Source: Strongylocentrotus purpuratus (Eukaryota; Echinodermata; Echinoidea; Camarodonta; Strongylocentrotidae). Taken from it: a stretch of DNA of 64,000 nt. A program made the position numbers and the translations under genes. Shown one piece after another: positions 34,985 to 44,306 of the stretch; positions within the stretch are counted from its first letter, which is position 1, and each line of letters starts with the position of its first letter. Under the pieces are notes generated by a model. That model saw only the letters and a program-made list of their open reading frames with translations. It did not search any database and was not told the DNA's origin. The stretch covers positions 4,833,563-4,897,562 of the forward strand of contig NW_022145601.1 of assembly GCF_000002235.5 (NCBI RefSeq), read 5' to 3'.

Positions 34985-35325
34985 AAGCGGACACTTTTTT
35001 TTTTTTTTGGTAGTCCAAAAAAAAATCGCAACAACTCAGCCAGCCGAAAAGTCACTCAGTGGGGGGGGGGGGGGGGAGGGGGGGGGGTAAGAGGACACTT
35101 TTTTTTTTTTTTTTGGTCTCGAAATTTGAAAATTTGACATTTTGTTCCTTTGGGGGGGGGGGGGTAAGGTCACCTTTTTTTAATAATTAAAAATAAATAA
35201 ATAAAAAAAAAAAAATCCAAAGGGGGGGGGGGGGTTTTAGGGATTTTTTAGGGGGGTTTATACACATAAAAATACCAAAGGGGGGGGTTTAACCCCCCAA
35301 ACACCCCCCCCTGCGTACGCGTCTG
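34736..35325. mobile_element. hAT MITE with AGAGAGAG target duplication and long G-runs
   Basis: CAGTGGCGTACGCAGG at the left and CCTGCGTACGCGTCTG at the right form the terminal inverts. AGAGAGAG flanks both sides (34728-34735 and 35326-35333), the 8-bp duplication expected of hAT. Inside there are three direct units of about 90-110 bp, each an uninterrupted or nearly uninterrupted G-run (up to about 30), then TAAGCGGACAC, a T-run, GGTAGTCC, an A-run and ATCGCAACAACTCAGCC. It is inserted just inside the left foldback arm or spacer border. Confidence 0.85.
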
Positions 35326-35334
35326 AGAGAGAGT

Positions 35335-35599
35335 GTTTGTTGCTTCTAGAACATTTTAGAATTAAGTCCCATCACATTGCAGTTGTGGGGAGGGACTATG
35401 ATTATATTACCCCCTTGGATGGCTTCCCAGAGTCTGGCTTTGAAGGTTTCGACTGCGTCGCAGGCAAAGATGCTGGGGGGGGGAAAGTAAATTCCAGGCC
35501 CGTATGGTTCTTGGAAAGAAGGTGAGTCGATATATATCCGTCTTGCATCTTATGTTGGAGAAGGAGAGGGAAAGAGAAGATAAAAGGAAAGAAAGAAGA
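35335..35599. other. Foldback spacer sequence of unknown origin
   Basis: Moderate-GC stretch with a 62-codon open frame (HHIAVVGRDYDYITPLDGFP and onward). I recognise no family. It could be another captured genomic piece, since the H4 fragment nearby shows capture happened, but nothing in the sequence proves that. Confidence 0.25.
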
Positions 35600-36025
35600 G
35601 GAAGAGGAAGAAGAATTTGTGTTCTGTCAGTGTCACAAATAGATATATAAATATGCTCATCTGACGATAATTTGATGTATAAAACCCCTCACCTTCTTGG
35701 GGCTCCGCCCCTTGGATCCAACACCAATTTGTGTCCTTCCAGTGTCACAAATAGATATAAAAATATGCTCATCTGACCGTTATTTATTGCCCAAAACCCC
35801 TGAGCTTCCGGGTGCTCCACCCCCTGGACCCCACGCCAATTCGTGACCCCTGTGTCACAAATAAGGTATAAAATAATAATTATTTAATGGACAAAACTCC
35901 TGAGCTTCTGGGGCTCCGCCCCCTGGACCCAACACCAAATTGTGTCCTGCCACTGTCACAAATAAGGTATAAAATTATGCTCATCCGACGTTAATTTTGA
36001 TGTTTAATACCCCTGAGCTTCTGAG
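35600..36025 (-). repeat. hAT-family minisatellite units, inverted orientation
   Basis: Three to four units of about 118 bp containing GTGTCACAAATA, TATGCTCATCTGAC and CCTGAGCTTC.GGG.CTCCGCCCC. They are the reverse complement of the units at 22650-23400, 42900-43390 and 50200-50630. Confidence 0.8.
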
Positions 36026-36530
36026 GGCTTCGCCCTGTGAAAAAAACGTGTAAAAAAACACGTTAATTTTTACCTTTTTTGGGAGATACCCCCCCCCTGG
36101 CGTTCAAGGGGGGGGGGGGTACGATTTTTCAAATTTTTGAGGGCCCCAAAAAAGATTAGTGCTCTCTAGTAATTTCGCGACTACTCCGGAACCGCGGCAG
36201 ATATAAAGTTTTTCTTTCGAGTCTTACGCATCTTTTGAAACATTTGTTTGTTGAAAATCGGACGTATAATTGCGGAGTCACGTGACCTTTGTTTTTGCAT
36301 GTTTGTTTTGTTTGTTTTGTTTTATTTCCACTTTTTCATATCAATACAAAGAAACATACAAATAAATATAATGAATAACATGTAAGTTTGACAAAATCTG
36401 TTTCTAGTTAACATAAAAGTTTCATACAAAAGGAAAAAAGCAGGAGACCACATGTCGTAAGCGTAAATGCTTGAACATGACCGTGGCCTCTGCCGAGTTA
36501 ACAAAATAAAAGAACAACCCATGCAACTGC
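36026..36530. other. Foldback spacer, non-coding
   Basis: C and G runs face each other at about 36088-36119. Beyond that the sequence is AT-rich and unrecognised, with TTTTGTTTG words at about 36303-36322. Confidence 0.35.
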
Positions 36531-36653
36531 ATTGTATTCAAGAGGATCTCTGGTCTCATCTACGAAGAGACACGCGGTGTACTGAAGGTCTTCCTGGAGA
36601 ATGTCATCCGTGATGCAGTCACCTACTGCGAGCACGCCAAGCAAAAGACTGTC
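36531..36653 (+). pseudogene. Histone H4 fragment (residues about 42-81) inside the foldback spacer
   Basis: From 36540 the frame reads [20 protein letters not shown] and then [18 protein letters not shown], which equals Lys44 to Val81 of histone H4 with a single difference in that span, Arg78 to Gln. Two less conserved codons (V, F in place of G, V) precede it, and homology stops abruptly after Val81. The N-terminal tail and the C-terminal YGFGG region are absent, so it cannot make H4. Cys at position 73 is, as I recall, the sea-urchin state (Thr in most animals). The reading frame is intact across 38 codons, which implies recent capture or gene conversion. It is most simply explained as a host gene piece captured by the foldback element. 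Confidence 0.9.
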
Positions 36654-37292
36654 AGCCCTAAAATCGCTCATTTTTGTGATTTATGTACCAAACATATGGA
36701 AATACCATTTATTCTTTTAAAAAAAGAGAAAACATTGGTTATTTGGTCTTGTTTCAAGTAAATGTGTTTGATTTTGGGTAAAAATAGTTGAATTGTGGTT
36801 AGAAATGAAATGAAATAACAAAATAATATAATACTTAAATACAAATTATCAAAACAAGAGATAACATAGGGATAAACTGGCTCTTCCAACTTTGTTGTCG
36901 TATTATTATTCTAACGAATATATGAAGTGAAAAAGAACGCTCGAATGTGAATTATATATGATTTATGGGTAAAAATGTGAATTCTCTGACCTTGTTTGCA
37001 TAAATGACCATAAATATGCATTTTCGCGGCGATCGGCTGTGAAACGGCCGAGATCTTAGGGGAACCCCCCCCCCCACCCTCAAGTCCACTCCAATCACAT
37101 TGAAAAAAAGTATGACTTAAATCATCTCTCTCATCATTATACCGCTATAGTATTCATGTTTTTAATATTATTTATTGTCCATTAAACAAGTTCATAGAGA
37201 AAATACTTATCTCTCTGCAACATTAAAAAAGAATCTTCATTAATATGTCTTAATTTGTATTGATAGCCTTGTGGTCGCCAACAGTGGCGAAG
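36654..37292. other. Foldback spacer, non-coding
   Basis: AT-rich sequence with a C-run at about 37068-37077. A hAT-type end word, GCAGGGGCGTCTCCAAAGGG, starts at about 37293, without a visible partner. Purine-rich tracts follow and lead into the right foldback arm. Confidence 0.35.
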
Positions 37293-38107
37293 GCAGGGGC
37301 GTCTCCAAAGGGGGTGTGGGGGTGCGACACCCCCCCCCCCCACCTGTCAGGATATTGTCGGTAAAATTGCGCTGCCGTCGGGAAAAAAGAGAAAAGGGGG
37401 AGGGGAAAAAAGAGAGTAAAAGGGAAAGAAAAGAAAAAAAGAAAAAGAAAAGAAAAAAAGAAAAGAAAGGAAAGAAAAGAGAAGAAAGAAAAGAAAGAAA
37501 GAGAAAAACGAAAAAGAATAGAAAAGAAAGGAGGCAAGAGCCCTTCGCCCCCGTTTCCCACTTTTCTTATTCTTTTCCTCTTCTTTCTTTCCTTTTATAT
37601 TTTCTTTCCCTCTCCCTTCTCTCTGTCTCTCTCTTATTTTTTTGGCGGGGGGGGAGGGGAAGGAGGGCTAGGAGGCAAGAGCCCTTCGCCCCCGTTTCCT
37701 TCTTTTTCCTCTTCTTTCTTTCCTTTTATCTTCTCTTTCCCTTTCACTTTCCCTTCTCTCTCTTACTTATCTTTTGGCGGGGGGAGGAGGAGGAGGCAAG
37801 AGCCCCTCTTTTCTTCTTATTCTTCTTCCTTTCATTTTTTATTCTCTTTCCCTTTCCCTTTCCCTTCTCTCTTTCTCTCTTACTTATTTTTGGCGGGGGG
37901 GGGGGGGAGGCAAGAGCCTTTCGCCCCCGTTTCCCTCTTTTCTTCTTCTTCTTCCTCTTCTTTCTTTCCTTTTATCTTTTCTTTCCCTTTCCCTTCTCTC
38001 TCTCTCTCTTATTTATTTTGTTGGCAAGAGCCCTTCGCCCCCTTTCCCTCTTTTCTTATTCTTTTTCCTCTTCTTTCTTTCCTTTTAGATTTTCTTTCCC
38101 TCTCCCT

Positions 38108-38140
<33 letters not shown>

Positions 38141-39354
38141 TTTTTTTGGCGGGAGGGGGGGGGGTGGGGAGGTAAGAATCTTTCACCCTTCCCCTATCCA
38201 TCTTTCCTTCTTCTTCTTCTTTCTTTTCTTTTATATTTTCTTTCCCTTTCCCTTCTCTCTCTCTCTTTTATTTATTTGTTGGCAGGGGGAGGCAAGAGCC
38301 CTTCGCCCCTTTCCCTCTTTCTTATTCTTTTTCCTCTTCTTTCTTTCCTTTTAGATTTTCTTTCCCTCTCCCTTCTCTCTCTCTCTCTGTTATTTATTTT
38401 TTGGCAGGAGGGGGTGGGGGGAGGTTAGAACCTTTCGCCCTTCCTCCGTATCCATCTTTCCTTCTTCTTCTTTCTTTCCTTTTATATTTTCTTTCTCTTT
38501 CCCTTCTCTCTCTCTCTCTCTCTCTCTTATTTTTTTTTGGCGGGAGGGGGGGGGGTGGGGAGGTAAGAATCTTTCACCCTTCCCCTATCCATCTTTCCTT
38601 CTTCTTCCTCTTCTTTCTTTCCTTTTATATTCTCTTTCCATTTCCTTTCCCTTCTCTCTCTCTCTCTCTCTCTCTCCCTTTTGCCCTTCCCCAGTTTCCC
38701 TCTTTCCTTCTTCTTCTTCTTTCTTTCCTTTTATATTTTCTTTCCCTTTCCTTTTCCCTTCTCTCTCTCTCTCTCTCTCTCTACTATTTATTTGTTGGCG
38801 GGGGGAGGAGGCAAGAGCCCTTTGCCCCCGTTTCCCTCTTTTCTTCTTCTTCCTCTTCTTTCTTTCCTTTTATCTTCTCTTTCCCTTTCCCTTTCCCTTC
38901 TCTTTCTGATTTATTTTTTGGCGGGGGGGGGGGGGCAAGAGTCCTTCGCCCCCCGTTTCCCTCTTCTCTTCTTATTCTTCTTTCTTTCCTTTTATCTTCC
39001 CTTTCCCTTTCCCTTTTTCCTTCTCTCTGTCTCCCCCATCAAAGAGACCACTCTGTAATCAAGACCATTCCATTTTATTTAATACATTTTCGATATACTT
39101 AAATTGGCAACTATTACCTTCTGTCCGAGATCCTCATTTTAAACGACTGATGCGAAAGACTAGTCGACGCACCCTTTCGAGAAAAGCCCCCCCCCCCCCC
39201 CCCCCGCTTTCATCGAAAGGGTGTGTTAAAACGGTACTCCGCTCTCAACGCACCCTTTCGAGAAAAGGCCCCCCTCTTTTATCGAATGGGTGCGTTGAGC
39301 ACACCACACCGCGCCGCACCGCACCGCACCCTTTCGATGAAAGCCGTCAGAGGG

Positions 39355-39714
39355 TGCGAGCTCCCCCGCCGCCTTGGGCGTTGGACTCGAGCTCCCTCGG
39401 ACTCAGTCCCTGAACTCTGGAATTGAGAGGCCGTCGGATATGTAAACACCGAACATTTCATGGAAAATGGAAAGTTATAAAGCATATCACATATTGAAAT
39501 GTCAGTAACGTGAAGAGTATGGATTCGACTACATGTACAGGTTTTAGACTTACGATTTTAAGGAAAGGATCGAGAGATTGAGAGATTTCAATTGCACTAA
39601 AATCGGGCTGACCAGATACTATCGCAGATTGTTTAGGCGGTGAATTATTTGGATAAAATCAATCGAGCATAAATTATCTCCACCCAGTGCTGCATCCTGA
39701 TTGGTTGATAGCTC
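39355..39714. other. Harbinger interior right of the foldback insertion
   Basis: Begins with a short GC-rich piece (GCGAGCTCCCCCGCC), then AT-rich non-coding sequence up to the subterminal CAAACC repeats. No gene seen. Confidence 0.4.
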
Positions 39715-40010
39715 TCAAACCAGGTTTGAGAAATTACAAACCTCCTATCTGAGCAGTCTGTAAATTTTGGGTCTGATGACGTACATAAACCTGGTCTGAG
39801 GACAAACCTTGCTTTGTGAAATGTAATTTCAGACCAAGGTCTGAACTCAAACCTGAAACGCGTCATATGACGTACATAAACCTTGGTCTGAGGACAAACC
39901 GGCTTTGTGAAATGCATTTCAGACCAAGGTCTGAACCAAGGTCTAAAACGCGTCATATGACGTACGTAAACCTTGGTCTGAGCTCAAACCTTGCTTTGTG
40001 AATTCGGGCC

Positions 40011-41470
40011 CATAGGTTTGTTTCTTGTAAACCTGGTGTGCGTGACCAGCGTAACGAATGATTTCCTTCAAAGTGTCTTTTCTAGTACTATCGAATTTTT
40101 TTCATTCCTTTTATAATGAATATTTCAGTCCCTTTACTACCCGAAGCTATTAAGCTATGGTCACAAATCAGAGCGGCCGGCGACCGACCGATTAGTAGCC
40201 TGCTCGGTCGCCGCTGGAATTTAGGCATCGCCCAGCGATTTTTGGAGAAGTCGAGCAGGCTGTAGAGCCCCAGCGATGCCTGGGCAGTGCCCTGTCGGTT
40301 TCCCGTCGGTCGCCGGTCGATTTTAGGTCAAAACTGGGCGAAATCGCGGAGTTTTTCCGCGCGGTGTCCCCCGGGTGTCCCGGCAGTGATCGACCGGTGA
40401 CCCACCGATTCCCGAGCAGTCTCCCACCGGCCGCAGGCTGATTTTAAAGATATTGCGCGGCGGCCGGTCAGTGATCGGCGGGGCTCCAAAATACGCTCGG
40501 TGCCCGGTCGTTCGCCGCCCGGGCACCGAACTAATCGAGCGTTCGCCGCTGAGCGATTTAGGTCAAAAATCGAAGCAGCTAGGTCAAAGGCTGCTGACCG
40601 AGTTTGGACTTGCCGCCCAGTAACCGACTGATCTCCCAGCGGCGACCGAGCGGCGACCGGGCGGCGACTGCTCGACAGCCTTTGACCTAGCGGCTTCGAT
40701 TTTTGACCTAAATCGCTGGAAGGTGAACACTCGATTAGGTCGGCGACTGCCCGGTTACCGAGCGTAGTGTTGGCGGCGAGTGAAAGTGAGCAGGCGCCGC
40801 CCGAATTTTAACTCCGCGCTAAAACTTCAGCAGCGACCGAGCGATGCCTTAAAAACGAGCGGTGCTTGGGCGGCCGCCGCTCGGTGGCCGAGCAAAATTG
40901 GCTAACAACTCGCCGCTCGGCCGCCGAGCAGGCTACTTTTGGGAAATGTGACCATAGCATAAGCAGCATTATAATATGTTTTATTCACCTACTGTATTGA
41001 GCATTTTAGCAGCAGGCATTTTGTATCGGTGCGTGTGGCCGTGCGTGTGTGCGAGTGTATGTATGTGTTTGTTTGTTCAAATTTCATGGACCTTGAAAAG
41101 GTCTTCTCTTAAAGATTTGTTGTTGTTGATGATGAAGGTGACGGCGGTTTGTGAAATCATGTCGTTAAAGAACAGCTCGAACTTTTGGGCGACGTTAAGG
41201 AATTCGCATATTTTGCATAATCTTTTTAGCCCATTGTTCCATGATGATGCGTGATACCTGTATTCCCAGCTTCCGAGGGGCGTTGAATTGACTTTTAATG
41301 TTCATTTGCAATTGAAGGACAAGTTTAGGTACTACAGGCCAAGTAAAGGTCGGAAAAGTTATATTGAATATTGAGGTTGAATGCTGTTGCTAAAGATATA
41401 GAAATATATACATTGTTTCGTTCATTCGTTAGTTTATTCTCTGTTCCATAAACAAGATATTCTCTTCATC
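40011..41470 (+). repeat. Duplicated segment, copy A, right part
   Basis: Resumes after the Harbinger insertion with AGGTTTGTTTCTTGTAAACC..GGTGTGCGTGACC and parallels copy B from 62605 to the window end and copy C from 51560. It contains the 0.8-kb GC-rich insertion at 40155-40957, which B and C lack. Shared landmarks are GAATGATTTCCTTC, TTTTATTCACCTACTGTATT (copies A and C), GACCTTGAAAAGGTCTTCTC and GATGATGCGTGATACCTGTA (copies A and B). Confidence 0.85.
40155..40957. mobile_element. GC-rich palindromic element inserted in copy A
   Basis: Ends CTATGGTCACAAAT and ATGTGACCATAG are inverted. Next to them AGCCTGCTCGGTCGCCG is mirrored by CGGCCGCCGAGCAGGCT. Deeper, AGGTCAAAAATCGAAGC (about 40560) is mirrored by GCTTCGATTTTTGACCT (about 40693). 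GC content is far above the surroundings, with GGCGACCG/CGGTCGCC words throughout. Copies B (62720) and C (51690) read straight through (CCCGAAG(C)TAAGCAG), giving two empty sites. Non-coding, probably the larger relative of the MITEs at 24044 and perhaps 19750. Exact edges are uncertain by a few bases. Confidence 0.75.
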
Positions 41471-41783
41471 CCATGAAACTACTTTACAAGAGAGTACTGT
41501 ACTACACAATATAATTACAACAATAGCCAAATATTATTATACATAACGAAATAAAATACAGATCAAAGGTGACTATCAAAAATCAACCGAAGGCATATTC
41601 CATATCCTTGTCCATTAACTTTTAAAAAGTGCAAACATAGCAATGATGTATTTTTGGACGTGAATATGATTTCTATGAGATGAATACAATTTGCCATTGA
41701 CATTATCGGTGTGCAGTGAGTTTTACTATTTCGGATATTGAGCATGGGCCTATCTATAGCGACCATGTTATGACTTTATAGCC
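41471..41783. other. End of copy A and following sequence
   Basis: Copy B stops at the window edge, so the extent of homology cannot be followed past about 41480. No gene is recognised. Confidence 0.4.
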
Positions 41784-41791
41784 CCCACATG

Positions 41792-42624
41792 CAGTGGCGT
41801 AGACAGGTTCGTACACCTGGGGGGGATGACTCAGGGGCGGATCTAGTTTTTTGCTAAGGGGGGGGGTGACCAAAATAATGACGATGCGGAGCATCGTCCA
41901 CGAGCCGCGAAGCGGCGAGCCGATTTTTTGGGGGTGTTTATTTGAACCCCGTAAGTGATGTTTTCCTGGCATCTATTAACACAATGGAGACCATAAAAAG
42001 CAGTGCATGATAACATCTTTTTAAATCAAGTAACAGTTAAATACACAGTTATATCCAGAGTTATCATGTGTTTGGTTAAGTTACCAGATGAGTTGAATAT
42101 CTTCTCACAATATTTGCACTCGAAAGGGTTTCTCTCCAGCGTGCGTTCTTTTTTCTTTTCTTTTTTTTCTTTCTTTTTTTCCCCTTTTTTGTTTGTTTGT
42201 TTTTTGGGCCGCCCAAGGGGGGGGGGGTTTAAACCCCCTAAACCCCCCGTAGATCCGCGCCTGTTTAATCTTGTGGTTATCTTGTGGTTTCAAACCACAA
42301 GATAACCACAAAATACTTGTAAGATTTTCTTTTTTTTTACCGTCTGAATTGGCTTTCACCGTGTGAATGCGGCTAATAACAATAAACATAATTACAATAA
42401 TGATGAGGATTATTATTATCATCATCATAATTATTATTATTATTATTAATATTATAATTGTTATCATTATTATAAGTACTATTATTATCATCATTATGAC
42501 TTATTAAGTAAGCAAATATCATTCCCCAAAACCTGGGGGGGGATGATTGTACATGCCATCCCCCCCACCTTGTGAGGTGGGGGGGGATGCATCCCCCTCA
42601 TCCCCCCCGTTGTCTACGCCCCTG
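41792..42624. mobile_element. hAT MITE with CCCACATG target duplication and an inner hAT-like element
   Basis: Starts CAGTGGCGTAGACAGG and ends TTGTCTACGCCCCTG. CCCACATG flanks both sides (41784-41791 and 42625-42632), a perfect 8-bp duplication. A second pair of ends, CAGGGGCGGATCTAG at about 41832 and GTAGATCCGCGCCTG ending about 42263, marks an inner element whose own target duplication is not clear. Between the inner end and the outer end lie a 20-bp-arm hairpin (42271-42311) and an ATTATT-rich tract (42375-42500). Confidence 0.85.
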
Positions 42625-42845
42625 CCCACATGAACACAGTTCTTATTTTCCTACAAAGTTTAAGCATCATAATATTGTATTGATTTACTACTGTTCTTTT
42701 TATAGAGATATCAGCTTGAATATGCCACTCCATCGATTTGCATGTGGTTCGGTATTATGTTGTAGTGTTTAGCAGGCGCGCCGGAAGTAGTTTGGGATTG
42801 GGGTGGGGGGGGGGGCAAACATTCCAGGGGGCTCTTTTCCAGGGG

Positions 42846-43595
42846 GAGTGACGTAATGAGCAAAAACTTTTGATAGGGGGGAGGCAGAAGAAAAATCTGC
42901 ATAAACCACCATTCTTACACGTTGCATGCAGGCCCCGTGGAACGTTTTTCAAAGTGGAGTATTAACTATCAGATTTAGAGCGTAAATTGGCGTTGGGTCC
43001 AGGGCCTGAGCCTCGCCAGGGGTCAAGGGACTAAGCCCCCGGAAGCTCAGGGTTTTTAGGCATTAAATTACGGTCAGATAAGCATATTTAGATACCTAAT
43101 ATGTGACACTGGCAGGTCACTAATTAAGTATTTAATTACGGTTATAGATGGGAATCCAGGAGCCCTCTTTAAGGCCATTAATGTGGTCAAGGGGGCAGAG
43201 CCCCGGAAGTTCAGAGGTTTTAATATTTAAATATGGTTAGATGAGCATCAAGGGGCCGCCTTAGGGCCCTTGGTGGGGTCCAGGGAGCAGAGCCTCCGGA
43301 AGCACTCGGGTTTTAGGCATTTAACAACGGTCAGATGAGCATATTTTGATACCACATTTGTGACATTGGCAGGTCACTTATTTTTTCTCTCTCTCTTTCT
43401 TTCTTTTTCTCTGTAATATACTTTTTCAAAAAGTGAGAGGGGGGCTCAAGCCCCCGAGTCCAGCCGTTTTGCAGACCATAACATAAAGGCTTCTAAATAA
43501 GCATATTTTTCGCCTGACTGTAAATTTGGGAATTTCTAATTTTCCAACAAACGCATAACAAGGAATGACCCCCCCCCCCCATCACTACGCCAGCG
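42846..43595 (+). mobile_element. hAT-like repeat copy with internal minisatellite (left of pair)
   Basis: AGTGACGTAATGAGCAAAA opens it and CATCACTACGCCAGCG closes it, flanked by TCCAGGGG and TTCAGGGG. Internal units carry GGTCCAGG, CCCCCGGAAGCTC, TTTAGGCATT and GATAAGCATATT. About 100 bp of the right flank, to 43692, is also shared with the second copy at 50129, so the pair arose by duplication rather than by two insertions. Confidence 0.75.
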
Positions 43596-43692
43596 TTCAG
43601 GGGCTCATGTCTTCTCACCCCTATAACAAAAAATAAACACGCTTTCCCATTCTCTCACAATATGTCCACGATATGCGCGTATCGCTATGACC

Positions 43693-44254
43693 CTCAATAA
43701 CTCCTCTGATGAGGCAAAGAAGAAAAAAAAAATATTAAGAAGAAATCAAATTCTCCCAATCTCGTCATGAAAAGGGGTAAACAAAAATACTTGCAACATT
43801 ACTGAAAGCACAATCTCCCATATGTACCTTTGTTTTTGTGTGAGGTAGCTGTGGAAGCAGCTTGTCCTGCGTACTTCGTTAGTTATGTGCATATGAATGT
43901 GATTTGATAAATAACAGTTCAGACAAATAATTTGGGGCTTGGCCATCCGTTGCTGCATAAACAAGCAAAATTATCTTAATGTAACGTACTGAGGGACAAG
44001 TGTCCCTAAGTCATAATCAAGGTGTGACAGGTTAACAATATCAAATAGAACATTAATCATACAGGATCGGGTTTAACTATTAAAATCTCAAGAATAAGTA
44101 CCATTGTGTTCAAATGGAAGTGTCCGGAACAATAAAGACAAACACATTACAGAGATCGACAGGTAACTACATTCATATAAACGGAGTAAAAGAACATATG
44201 GGAAGTAAGAGTGATTGAGAGAAAGATATATATAGACACAGATATATATATATA

Positions 44255-44306
<52 letters not shown>

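Larger units (their letters stand above)
33051..39345. mobile_element. Foldback element with 1.6-1.8-kb inverted arms and a perfect 9-bp target duplication
   Basis: GTCAGAGGG at 33042-33050 recurs exactly at 39346-39354. The ends are perfect inverts: GGCTTTCATCGAAAGGGTGC at the left and its complement at the right, continuing through a GGTGCGGTGCGG tract and CGCACCCATTCGAT. The arms span 33051-34655 and 37530-39345, are strongly similar in inverted orientation, and consist mostly of tandem units of about 115 bp (GAAGGGCTCTTGCC, a C-run with CGCCAAAAAATAAATAAGAG, (GA)n, AAGGGAAAGGGAAAG, AAAAGGAAAGAAAGAAG). The 2.9-kb spacer holds a hAT MITE, a minisatellite block and a histone H4 fragment. A 9-bp duplication with long terminal inverts suggests a Mutator-like foldback, but no transposase is present. 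Confidence 0.85.
27515..40010 (-). mobile_element. Harbinger (PIF/Harbinger) DNA transposon, 12.5 kb including nested insertions
   Basis: The left end GGCCCGAATTCACAAC and right end TTTGTGAATTCGGGCC are 15-bp perfect terminal inverts. Subterminal CAAACCTTGGTCTGAG words recur at both ends (27530-27690 and 39715-40000), a usual PIF/Harbinger layout. The uninterrupted sequence CACCAATACTCACTAGGTTT exists at about 51549 and, with one change, at about 62589, which shows directly that the block is an insertion. The target duplication is not clean (ACT on the left, CAT on the right). A decayed transposase lies on the minus strand at 29650-31520. Without the nested 6.3-kb foldback element, the Harbinger element itself would be about 6.2 kb. 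Confidence 0.85.

Noticed and set aside
34721-35137. 138-codon frame with glycine runs
   Set aside because: Translation of G-run units of a hAT MITE.
35337-35525. 62-codon frame as a second captured gene fragment in the foldback spacer
   Set aside because: No family recognised; kept only as an unexplained stretch.
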